Shown piece by piece: positions 1 to 5,478 of a stretch of 5,677 bases of DNA. The translations under genes were made by a program, and so were the position numbers. Under the pieces are notes generated by a model. The model saw only the letters and a list, made by a program, of their open reading frames with translations. It was not told the origin of the DNA and searched no databases. Position 1 is the first letter of the stretch, and every line of letters starts with the position of its first letter. The stretch covers positions 1 through 5,677 of the forward strand of contig QMOF01000154.1 in NCBI GenBank assembly GCA_003650185.1. Direction: 5' to 3'. The DNA is from Chloroflexota bacterium. Its GTDB lineage: Bacteria > Chloroflexota > Dehalococcoidia > UBA2247 > RBG-13-53-26.

Positions 1-755
1 CCTTCGGGCTTGGCGCCCTCAGCCACCACTATTATCTCGTATCTGGCCCCGCCCCTTCTCCCCTCCCGCACCAGCTCGCACACCTTGGCAACAGAGAAGT
101 CATGCTCCGGGATGAGGATTATGAATGCTCCGCAGGACTCACCGCCTTCGAGTGCCAGCCAGCCGGCGTTCCTCCCCATGGTCTCCACCACGAATAACCT
201 CTTGTGGGAGCCCGCTGTAGTCCGCAGCCTGTCCACCTCTTCAGTGATAACGTTCAAGGCCGTCTCAAATCCCAGCGTGTAGTCGGTGCCCGGAAGGTCT
301 TTGTCTATCGTCTTCGGAATGCCAATGACGTTCACACCCTCCTGCGACAACCTGTACGCCACCCCAAGCGTGTCCTCGCCACCGATAGCTATCACCGCTC
401 CCAGGCCGAGCTTCTCAATGTTGTCCAAGACCGTTCTTGACTGATCATTCTGGGGATTGTACGGATTCGTCCTTGAAGTACCCAGGAACGTTCCGCCGTA
501 CCTGTCCCACGTTCTCACCATTTCCTGGGTCAAGGGCACAACATACCCCGGAATCTCCGGCGAAGATGGTTCAGCCCGAATCAGACCCTTCCACCCATCA
601 CGTATCCCAAGCACCTCGTACTGAACGCCTCTCTCCCACTGAAGTCGCTCGTCGAGGGCCGTCTTGACCACCCACTTGATGGCCGGATTCAACCCGGCGC
701 AGTCCCCGCCACCGGTCAGTATACCTATCCTTACTTTCTTTCCCGGTCTCACCAT
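1..755 (-). CDS. 6-phosphofructokinase, PPi-type signature (C-terminus off the window)
   Basis: Phosphofructokinase phosphorylates fructose 6-phosphate to fructose 1,6-bisphosphate in the cytoplasm. The visible 251 residues carry the family landmarks in order: the GGGDCAGLN phosphate loop (15-23), GGEDTLG (125-131), PKTIDKD (147-153) with catalytic base Asp151, GFETA (162-166) and MGRNAGWLAL (193-202). Asp128 sits where ATP-dependent enzymes have Gly (E. coli Gly104) and Lys148 sits where E. coli has Gly124. In this family Asp104 with Lys124 marks pyrophosphate-dependent enzymes, whose reaction is reversible. The GGEDTLGVA context resembles actinobacterial group III PFKs of about 340 residues, so some 90 residues are probably missing at the left edge. 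Lys152 replaces the usual Asn of TIDND, which is unusual. The ATG at 755-753 is preceded by GGAG (762-765) at 6-nt spacing. Family certain; donor specificity inferred from two residues. Confidence 0.93.
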   Translation of the reverse strand, partial: MVRPGKKVRIGILTGGGDCAGLNPAIKWVVKTALDERLQWERGVQYEVLGIRDGWKGLIRAEPSSPEIPGYVVPLTQEMVRTWDRYGGTFLGTSRTNPYNPQNDQSRTVLDNIEKLGLGAVIAIGGEDTLGVAYRLSQEGVNVIGIPKTIDKDLPGTDYTLGFETALNVITEEVDRLRTTAGSHKRLFVVETMGRNAGWLALEGGESCGAFIILIPEHDFSVAKVCELVREGRRGGARYEIIVVAEGAKPE

Positions 756-966
756 GGTTCACTCCAGATAGGCAGCCCAACTTGCTCGGACACCCGACTG
801 CGTGTAGCGGGAGCCGGCCTCAGCCTGCTTCCCGGCCACATCAACGAAGAAACTAAACGCAACGCGCCGAAAGAGACAAAACGCCCCTTTGCGCCACCCG
901 AGTCCAGGCTACCACTTCCTGTCACAAAATACATCCATGTCAACCCGCACTTTGGGACAATACCAC

Positions 967-986
967 CCCTCGTTCAACACCGAGGG
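967..986 (-). repeat. inverted repeat / hairpin 3 of the pfk leader
   Basis: The arms CCCTCG and CGAGGG (6 bp, perfect) flank an 8-base loop, and one extra G·U pair is possible. It is the third of three hairpins in a row between the promoter at 1091-1118 and the phosphofructokinase start. No T-run follows in either direction, so it is not an intrinsic terminator. Confidence 0.5.
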
Positions 987-996
987 AAACCCGTCA

Positions 997-1020
997 TGTC
1001 TGCTCTGATCAGAGCAGACA
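997..1020. repeat. perfect 24-bp palindrome
   Basis: The half-site TGTCTGCTCTGA is followed at once by its exact reverse complement, with no spacer and no mismatch, centred on TGATCA. As DNA it is an ideal site for a dimeric repressor. As RNA it would form a 10-bp stem closed by a GATC tetraloop. It lies about 65 nt downstream of the probable start of transcription from the promoter at 1091-1118. No T-run follows on either strand, so it is not a standard terminator. Confidence 0.9.
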
Positions 1021-1048
1021 CCAGGTAGAGAGGTCCTGCTTCCACCCT

Positions 1049-1075
1049 CCCGTGCAGCGCTCCCACTGCCACGGG
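1049..1075 (-). repeat. inverted repeat / hairpin 1 of the pfk leader
   Basis: On the minus strand CCCGTGGCAG and CTGCACGGG pair over 9 bp with a single bulged base, around an 8-base loop. It would be the first structure formed in a transcript starting near 1084, and it is GC-rich enough to be stable. Confidence 0.6.
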
Positions 1076-1090
1076 CCGCCCTCCACCTCT

Positions 1091-1118
1091 ATTATATACC
1101 TCATGGAGGCTGTATCAA
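1091..1118 (-). promoter_or_regulatory. sigma-70-type promoter, probably for the pfk gene
   Basis: On the minus strand TTGATA (1113-1118) is followed after 16 bases by a perfect TATAAT (1091-1096). Transcription would start near 1084 and run through three hairpins before the phosphofructokinase start at 755. The spacer contains a short inverted repeat, CCTC-CAT-GAGG, which could be a weak operator. No other good -10 element lies closer to the gene. Confidence 0.62.
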
Positions 1119-1193
1119 AGGGCTTTTCGAGATTGCGTTGTCTCTCAAGTCTGCCGATGGAGTCTTTCGCAGCTCACATGCGCCCGCCACCGA

Positions 1194-1213
1194 CAAAAGG
1201 GCACAGCTATGCC
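1194..1213 (-). terminator. possible weak terminator of the acylase gene
   Basis: Overlapping the stop codon, GGCA and TGCC (1200-1213) form a short stem, lengthened by one T·G pair around an AGCT loop, followed by CTTTTG on the minus strand. The stem is only 5 bp and the T-run only 4 bases, so termination would be weak. Confidence 0.28.
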
Positions 1214-3585
1214 GGCACCAGCTCGAGCACCTCTCTGGTTTCCTTCTCGATAACGTCTCTGTGGAAGAGCATGGGGTGGTACTCCACCCTGGCCCATGGC
1301 TGGAGGAAGTCCCTGTAGTGCTCGCTGGCCGGCTGACCGGACTGGCCGGGGGCATGCATGGAAACAGAATTGGACATGTCGCCCAGGTCTATAATCTGGC
1401 GGTAACTCGGCATGACCTCCACCCCGAAGCCGAAGGCATATTCAAACCCGGCCACATTGACGGTAGTCCAGTCTCCGCCTGCCTCGACTGGCCCGCCGTT
1501 GAGCAGCTCCTCCAGGGGCGGCCCCAACCCCAAACGGTGCCGGAAAGTGGCGGTATGCAGCCTGCCCCAACGCCAGGTGGACATCTCCGTCCCCAGTGTC
1601 CGTGTGAGCTCTTCTATCGCCTGACCGAGGCTAAGTCGCACCAGCTCGTCCCGCTTCCTCACGTTCGACTCAGAGCCTTCGCCGAGCCAGTACGCACTGG
1701 GATACTCCAGCAGGTCGGGAATGGCCAGGAAATGGGACATGGCGAAGCCCAACTGTTTGGCGAAGTAGTGCTCATAGATGTCCTGGCCAAGCGTCGCTCT
1801 CAGCATATTCTCCACCAGCTTCTTGTACCACACATGGAATACCGTTGCTGCCACGCTATCCTTGCCCATGCGGAAGTCCCAGGCACTAAGGTAACCCAGC
1901 GCCTGTCTCTCCGCTTCGTTTTGCGGCTCCACGCTGGTAAGAAAGGGAGCTAACTCCTGGGCCCAGAGCGAACAGACATCGGCTTGCATGTCCATGAAGT
2001 CCTGAATGGAGAGCCTCTCCTTCGCGGTCAACAGTTGCACAATCCGCCGCACCCTGTGGGGCGGGAACCAGTCGTGGGTGATGAGATACGGGTAGTCCTC
2101 GTGCACCGTCTTGTTGTTGGCGGTGGCCAGGAAGTGGGTAGGGGGATTGAAGGCGCTAGGTAGATCGTCAAAGGGAATGTACCCGACCCACTCGTATTCT
2201 CCCGTCCATCCGGGCACAGGAACCAGCCCCTGCCCTTTTGCCCTGATAGGTATGAGGCTGTTCGCCTGGTACCCGATATTGCCATCCACGTCGGCGTAAA
2301 CGAAGTTCTGCGAGGGGAAGGCCATGAGGCGCAGGGCGTCCCGGAACTCCTCCCAGTTGCCCGCCTGGTCGAGTCTGACGAAGCCCTGCAAGACCATGAG
2401 TACGTTAGCTGGCTCGTGACCTGTCCAGCGGAGCACCAACGCCGGACCCGGCCATTCCCTGATCTCGGGACTGGAGAAGCCCAGCATTATCGAGTTGATG
2501 ACGGGGCCGTGCCGGGTGACCGTCACTTCCTTGGTGATCGGCTCATCCTTGCCCCTGACCACGAATTGCTCTGAGTAAACTTCGGACTCTTCCCATCTGT
2601 CCTGGTACAGGTACAGGCGCGGGTTCTCGGGGTTGAATCTCTCGATGTAAAGGTCCTGGACATCCGCAGGCAGGACGGTCATGCCCCAGGCAATGCGCTC
2701 ATTGTGCCCGATGAGGACAGCAGGAAGACCGGGGAAGGTAGCCCCTGTCACATTGAGACCCGGGGCAACCAGGTGGGCCTCATACCAGATGGAGGGCGTA
2801 CCGATCAGAAGGTGGGGGTCATTGGCCAACAGGGGCATGCCGGTGACGGACTTGCTCCCGTCCACCACCCAGTTGTTGCTCCCCGGCGGGGCGTGCTCGG
2901 AGCCAATGGAGCCTCCCACCTTGCGCTGGAGAGCCAGTAGCTGCGAGGCAACGTCGGCAAACCGGTCCTCGGTTGGGACGACCATCGCCGCCTCGGCTGG
3001 ATAGAAGGGCAGCAGTTCGCGCGCCCGCTTCTCACCCAACCTCTCGATCAGCTCCGCTCTCAGGATCTCGATGCCCCAGTTTAGCCCAAGTTCCCACGCC
3101 AGCAGCAGACCACAAGCGGCGGTATCCTCCAGGCTCCAGGGCGAAGGTTGCCAGGCGAGCAAGGCGAACTCGAAAGGAGGATTGTCAGTATGGCTGCGGA
3201 TGAACTCGTTGATACCGCTGACATACGCCGCAACCACGCCGCTGGAGAGTTCATCCGCTTCCCTTCGCGTGATCCGAACGGCCTCCTCCGCCGTTCGACG
3301 CAGCCCAATGGTACGCATGAACACGTCTATGTCCAGTGCTGCTTCGCCTACCATCTCGGCGAGCGTCCCGCCAGCGAGCCTGCGGGTGAACTCCATCTGC
3401 CACAGCCTCTCCTGAGCATGGGTGTAACCCTCGGCCAGAAAAAGGTCTTCAATACTGGAAGCGTAGATATGGGGGACGCCCCACTGGTCCCTGAAGATGT
3501 GTACCTCTTCCTTCAGCCCTTTCACGCTCACGGTGCCACTGGTGGGCTCCAAGGTCTGCCTGGCAAGCTGCCTCATCTGCTCCAT
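1207..3585 (-). CDS. penicillin acylase family protein (Ntn hydrolase, peptidase S45)
   Basis: Members of this family are made as an inactive precursor that cuts itself into alpha and beta chains, exposing a catalytic Ser at the beta N-terminus, and hydrolyse amide bonds of N-acyl compounds (beta-lactam side chains, acyl-homoserine lactones, lipopeptides). The 792 residues are full length. Visible landmarks are WGVPHIYA (35-42), EGYTHAQERLWQME (52-65), the PPGSNNW processing site (233-239), ANDPHL (254-259), WGMT..PADVQDLY (300-313), GWTGEYEWVGYIPFDDLP (459-475), ATANN (487-491) and the C-terminal SYRQIIDLGD and PGQSGQP. Cleavage is expected between Gly235 and Ser236. His258 falls at beta position 23, as in cephalosporin-type acylases; E. 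coli penicillin G acylase has Gln there. One Asn of ATANN is the oxyanion-hole candidate. No signal peptide is apparent, so it is probably cytoplasmic, unlike many relatives. The ATG is preceded by AAAGGAG (3594-3600) at 8 nt. Family certain, substrate unknown. Confidence 0.95.
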   Translation of the reverse strand: MEQMRQLARQTLEPTSGTVSVKGLKEEVHIFRDQWGVPHIYASSIEDLFLAEGYTHAQERLWQMEFTRRLAGGTLAEMVGEAALDIDVFMRTIGLRRTAEEAVRITRREADELSSGVVAAYVSGINEFIRSHTDNPPFEFALLAWQPSPWSLEDTAACGLLLAWELGLNWGIEILRAELIERLGEKRARELLPFYPAEAAMVVPTEDRFADVASQLLALQRKVGGSIGSEHAPPGSNNWVVDGSKSVTGMPLLANDPHLLIGTPSIWYEAHLVAPGLNVTGATFPGLPAVLIGHNERIAWGMTVLPADVQDLYIERFNPENPRLYLYQDRWEESEVYSEQFVVRGKDEPITKEVTVTRHGPVINSIMLGFSSPEIREWPGPALVLRWTGHEPANVLMVLQGFVRLDQAGNWEEFRDALRLMAFPSQNFVYADVDGNIGYQANSLIPIRAKGQGLVPVPGWTGEYEWVGYIPFDDLPSAFNPPTHFLATANNKTVHEDYPYLITHDWFPPHRVRRIVQLLTAKERLSIQDFMDMQADVCSLWAQELAPFLTSVEPQNEAERQALGYLSAWDFRMGKDSVAATVFHVWYKKLVENMLRATLGQDIYEHYFAKQLGFAMSHFLAIPDLLEYPSAYWLGEGSESNVRKRDELVRLSLGQAIEELTRTLGTEMSTWRWGRLHTATFRHRLGLGPPLEELLNGGPVEAGGDWTTVNVAGFEYAFGFGVEVMPSYRQIIDLGDMSNSVSMHAPGQSGQPASEHYRDFLQPWARVEYHPMLFHRDVIEKETREVLELVPA

Positions 3586-3593
3586 AGCGGAAA

Positions 3594-3600
3594 CTCCTTT
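3594..3600 (-). promoter_or_regulatory. strong ribosome binding site of the acylase gene
   Basis: AAAGGAG lies 8 bases before the ATG at 3585-3583. It fixes the start of the acylase precursor, which therefore begins MEQMRQLARQ with no room for an upstream signal peptide. Confidence 0.8.
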
Positions 3601-3671
3601 CGCCGAAGTCCAACCGATAACAGGCGAACAACGGACCGCTGGCAGGGCCCCTGGGACGGAAGCGTAGCGAT

Positions 3672-3700
3672 ATCATAACCAGAGCCAGGGCACGGGTCAA
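3672..3700 (-). promoter_or_regulatory. sigma-70-type promoter of the acylase gene
   Basis: On the minus strand TTGACC (3695-3700) and TATGAT (3672-3677) are separated by exactly 17 bases; both hexamers match consensus at five of six positions. Transcription would start near 3665, giving a leader of about 80 nt ahead of the acylase ATG. The gene thus appears to form its own transcription unit. Confidence 0.72.
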
Positions 3701-3971
3701 CCCCGCGCCACGCTATCAGGTTGTCGGCTGAAAACCCTGGCCGAATGAGGTATGGAGGGCAGAGCACACACCAAGGCGTCCCCCGCAACTATGTGCCGCC
3801 CCGGCAAGATGTGGCAGTCAGGGTGGGCAATCGGGACGCCCCGAGCCCAGCCGCAATGATGCCTCGACCAGGACTAGACCACCCGCTCAAGAGAAGCGCG
3901 AGCCCAGGTCAAGAACCAGGAAGGAGTACCAGCGCAGCCCTACCAGCCTTCACACCAGGGACCACTGGGCA
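3701..3971. other. intergenic stretch without a recognisable feature
   Basis: Between the small membrane protein gene and the acylase promoter I see no supportable gene. An open frame runs on the plus strand, but its translation is rich in Pro, Ser, Arg and Thr, shows no domain-like pattern, and overlaps the acylase promoter's upstream flank and the minus-strand membrane protein. No clear terminator for the membrane protein gene is visible. Confidence 0.5.
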
Positions 3972-4268
3972 TCAATCGCGCTGCTCGTCAGACAGACTGG
4001 TCTGCACTCGACCAGACAGATCGGGACTCCCAGGCGTTGCTGACCCTCCATCTGACCGGCCGAGCCTGCGTAACTCCCTCGTCAGTCGGACCGCGCCCCA
4101 TGCAGTGAGGCAGAAGAATACCCCCAGCTCAATGACCCTTACCACCGGGTTGTCTTCCACAACCGTCACCGCTCCCGCCAGCCATAGCCGCACAAACCCC
4201 ACGCACAGAGCCAGCCAGGTCGCGGTGGCAAAAGCCGCAAACCACACCGTGTTCACCCCCTGAGCCAC
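3972..4268 (-). CDS. small two-helix membrane protein, function unknown
   Basis: Read from the GTG at 4268 the product is about 98 residues. I do not recognise it. Two hydrophobic stretches stand out: NTVWFAAFATATWLALCVGF followed by VRLWLAG (about residues 6-32), and VVRVIELGVFFCLTAWGAV (about 43-61). They are joined by an acidic turn (VVEDNP) and followed by a basic stretch (RLTRELRRLGR) and a polar tail. This predicts two membrane helices with the basic C-terminal side in the cytoplasm. Codons favour G or C in the third position, as in the neighbouring genes, which supports real coding. The start is uncertain: the purine-rich GGAGGAGGG lies about 13 bases before this GTG, a long spacing, and in-frame TTG codons at 4340 and 4295 would add 24 or 9 residues. 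It is downstream of the receiver genes in the same direction, but 260 bases away. Confidence 0.55.
   Translation of the reverse strand: MAQGVNTVWFAAFATATWLALCVGFVRLWLAGAVTVVEDNPVVRVIELGVFFCLTAWGAVRLTRELRRLGRSDGGSATPGSPDLSGRVQTSLSDEQRD
3989..4020. repeat. hairpin flanked by an 8-bp direct repeat
   Basis: CAGACAGA occurs at 3989-3996 and again at 4013-4020. Between and overlapping them, CTGGTC (3997-4002) and GACCAG (4010-4015) form a perfect 6-bp inverted repeat with a 7-base loop. It lies in the 3' end of the small membrane protein gene, where it encodes the polar tail, so it may be incidental. Confidence 0.4.
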
Positions 4269-4444
4269 ATCGGGTTTGGGTCCCTCCTCCGCCAACCGTT
4301 GCGGACCACCTGCCGACCAAGCCGAACCGGAACAAGACAAGCCGTTCCCGGCACAGCAGGAGGAACCAGATACCCGCTACGCAGCAAAGACCGGACTACC
4401 ACGTCCACACGTTCTCTCTTCACAAGGGGGTGACAGGCAATACG

Positions 4445-4459
4445 CGAGGCATCGCCTCG
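4445..4459. repeat. perfect inverted repeat CGAGGC-N3-GCCTCG
   Basis: Six-base arms with a 3-base loop lie in the gap between the second receiver gene and the small membrane protein gene. No T-run follows on either strand. It could be an RNA hairpin protecting a 3' end or a protein site; the sequence alone does not decide. Confidence 0.55.
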
Positions 4460-4495
4460 GAGTTCAAAACTGCGAGTAGGCTTACAAACAGCACC

Positions 4496-4514
4496 CGCGC
4501 CACAGCGTGGCACG
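4496..4514 (-). terminator. hairpin 3' of the receiver genes, possible terminator
   Basis: On the minus strand CGTGCCAC and GTGGCGCG pair over 8 bp (one T·G pair) around a 3-base loop, starting 15 bases past the stop codon of the second receiver gene. Only a loose T-rich tract (GCTGTTTGT) follows after several GC bases, so it is a poor intrinsic terminator, but its position suits the 3' end of the receiver transcript. Confidence 0.4.
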
Positions 4515-4528
4515 CCTCCGTCGGCGAG

Positions 4529-4915
4529 CTATGCCCTTACCAGCGCGGCGTTGCGATGAAGCGACTCCTCTATTTGGTCGATCAACTCTGGGATGCCGAA
4601 AGGCTCGGTCAGATAGTCTTCGGCAGCCAAGTCCAGGCGCCTGACTTTGTCTCTTCCGGCTCCCCAAGCGCTCAAAAGTATAATGGGCGTCTGGCAGAGT
4701 TGACGTATGCGCAGCGACACTTCAATGCCGTCCATCGCTGGCATCATCACGTCCACCAGAATCACATCGGGCCGTTCCCAGTCCAGCGTCGCCCGTAGCT
4801 GTCCATTCCAGTCCCTGGTATTCGCCAGGCGGTAGCCCGCCTCGGCAAGATTCTGCTGAAGGAGACCCCGCAATACCGGGTCGCTGCTTACCACCAGTAC
4901 CTTCCTGTGGACCAT
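4529..4915 (-). CDS. stand-alone receiver-domain protein, atypical active site
   Basis: The 128 residues form a single response-regulator receiver (CheY fold) with no output domain. The hydrophobic beta-1 strand KVLVV, the phospho-acceptor Asp55 in ILVDVMMPAMDG (52-63), the switch Ser82 in IILLSA and DYLTEPFG (100-107) are all evident. Two features depart from the active site: the acidic pair that binds magnesium is replaced by Ser10-Ser11 (only Asp12 remains), and the invariant Lys of the YLTKPF motif is Glu104. Phosphorylation by a histidine kinase is therefore doubtful, or chemically unusual; the protein may signal by partner binding. The ATG at 4915 is chosen over the GTG just upstream because AGGAGG (4923-4928) is 7 bases from it. 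It follows another receiver gene by 87 bases, probably in one transcript. No kinase gene is in the window. Confidence 0.9.
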   Translation of the reverse strand: MVHRKVLVVSSDPVLRGLLQQNLAEAGYRLANTRDWNGQLRATLDWERPDVILVDVMMPAMDGIEVSLRIRQLCQTPIILLSAWGAGRDKVRRLDLAAEDYLTEPFGIPELIDQIEESLHRNAALVRA

Positions 4916-4922
4916 CACTCAG

Positions 4923-4928
4923 CCTCCT
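4923..4928 (-). promoter_or_regulatory. ribosome binding site that decides the receiver start
   Basis: A perfect AGGAGG lies 7 bases before ATG 4915 but only 4 bases before the adjacent in-frame GTG at 4918. The spacing favours the ATG. Confidence 0.75.
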
Positions 4929-5002
4929 CGCTCAGAACGATTGTGGTCAAGGCTGCACAGCCTGCCGATGCATCTGCGCCCTTCCAGTATGCCTTCGTTC
5001 CG

Positions 5003-5395
5003 CTACTGCGCCAGAGACAATTGCTCATTGGACGCAGTTCCCAGCCCAGGCAGATGACGCCGTATCACGGCACGCATGCGGGCCAGCACCTCAGCATTCC
5101 CTGCTTCCTCGGGCAGGTAGCCATCGATGGCCAGTGACTGCAACCGTTCCCAGTCCGTCTGCCTGTTGCTCAGAGCTATCACCACCGGACCGGCGCTCAC
5201 AGCCCGGAGGCAACTTGACAGCGCCTCAGCCTCAATAGCCAGAGGGTCCAACACCACCAGCTCGACATTGCCCCCTTGCATCACAGACGCCACCTGTGAC
5301 ATGTTGGTAACAGTCATCACATCCACACCCTGCTGAGCCAGCAAATCAACCAGTCGCTCCGTCATTACCTCCCTGGCACAAACAATAGCCTTCAC
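5003..5395 (-). CDS. degenerate stand-alone receiver-domain protein
   Basis: The 130-residue product has the length and pattern of a receiver domain: beta-1 KAIVCA, an Asp at the end of beta-3 (VELVVLDP, Asp50), VVIALSN with Ser76, and DGYLPE..NAEVLARMRAVIRRHL, which closely echoes the C-terminal helix of OmpR-type receivers (YLPKPF..EELLARIRAVLRR). The acidic pair is Ala7-Arg8 (only Glu9 remains), the MP after the phospho-Asp is missing, and the conserved Lys is Glu96. It is therefore a pseudo-receiver, more decayed than its neighbour. A short tail of about 15 residues resembles a linker to a DNA-binding domain that is absent. The GTG start at 5395-5393 follows AAGGA (5401-5405) at 5 nt. A promoter with operator-like repeats lies directly upstream. 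The next receiver gene follows after 87 bases. Confidence 0.83.
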   Translation of the reverse strand: MKAIVCAREVMTERLVDLLAQQGVDVMTVTNMSQVASVMQGGNVELVVLDPLAIEAEALSSCLRAVSAGPVVIALSNRQTDWERLQSLAIDGYLPEEAGNAEVLARMRAVIRRHLPGLGTASNEQLSLAQ

Positions 5396-5424
5396 AGTCG
5401 TCCTTCCCTTTCCGATAGTTAGTC

Positions 5425-5452
5425 TATATAGCCGCGCTTAACTGCAGGTTAA
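5425..5452 (-). promoter_or_regulatory. probable promoter of the receiver genes
   Basis: On the minus strand TTAACC (5447-5452) and TATATA (5425-5430) are 16 bases apart. The -35 is weak (four of six), which fits an activator-dependent promoter. Transcription would start near 5418, about 22 bases before the GTG of the first receiver gene. The perfect inverted repeat at 5436-5454 covers the -35 and most of the spacer. Confidence 0.5.
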
Positions 5453-5454
5453 GC
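5436..5454. repeat. perfect inverted repeat GCTTAAC-N5-GTTAAGC (operator candidate)
   Basis: Seven-base arms with a 5-base spacer make a 19-bp dyad. It overlaps the -35 and spacer of the probable receiver promoter, where a bound dimer would block RNA polymerase. It could also be transcribed from upstream and fold as a hairpin, but its place within a promoter favours an operator. Confidence 0.65.
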
Positions 5455-5478
5455 TGCCTCACAGAATCTAAAAAAGGC

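Larger units (their letters stand above)
756..1206 (-). other. 451-base gap upstream of the phosphofructokinase gene
   Basis: I find no convincing gene on either strand here. Reading toward the phosphofructokinase gene, the gap holds a possible weak terminator for the acylase gene (1194-1213), a near-consensus promoter (1091-1118), three consecutive hairpins (1049-1075, 997-1020, 967-986) and an isolated TTGACA (938-943) without a matching -10. If transcription starts at the promoter, the leader before the phosphofructokinase start codon is about 330 nt. Confidence 0.7.

Noticed and set aside
749..943. Short minus-strand open frame just upstream of pfk
   Set aside because: It needs a TTG start without a ribosome binding site, and the translation has no recognisable pattern; it overlaps the pfk start in another frame.
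915..943. Perfect TTGACA (938-943, minus strand) as a closer pfk promoter
   Set aside because: At 16-18 bases downstream the sequence is AGGAAG-like, with no resemblance to TATAAT, so a sigma-70 promoter is not supported.
1021..1050. Resemblance of the minus-strand run AGGGTGGAAGCAGG to the T-box GGGTGGNACCGCG motif, and of the complementary strand to signal recognition particle RNA
   Set aside because: The match breaks down after a few bases (no ACCGCG core, no CCGGAAGG loop), and no tRNA-related gene follows.
1138..1953. Long open frame of 271 codons on the plus strand
   Set aside because: It lies antisense to the acylase gene, whose family motifs are unmistakable; the plus-strand translation has no domain pattern and arises from high GC content.
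3721..4263. Plus-strand open frame of 180 codons in the gap upstream of the acylase
   Set aside because: Its composition is dominated by Pro, Ser, Thr and Arg, no motif or good ribosome binding site is seen, and it overlaps the more plausible minus-strand membrane protein.
4951..4962. Small dyad GGCTG-CA-CAGCC between the two receiver genes
   Set aside because: Five-base GC-rich arms with a 2-base spacer are common by chance and no regulatory element adjoins them.
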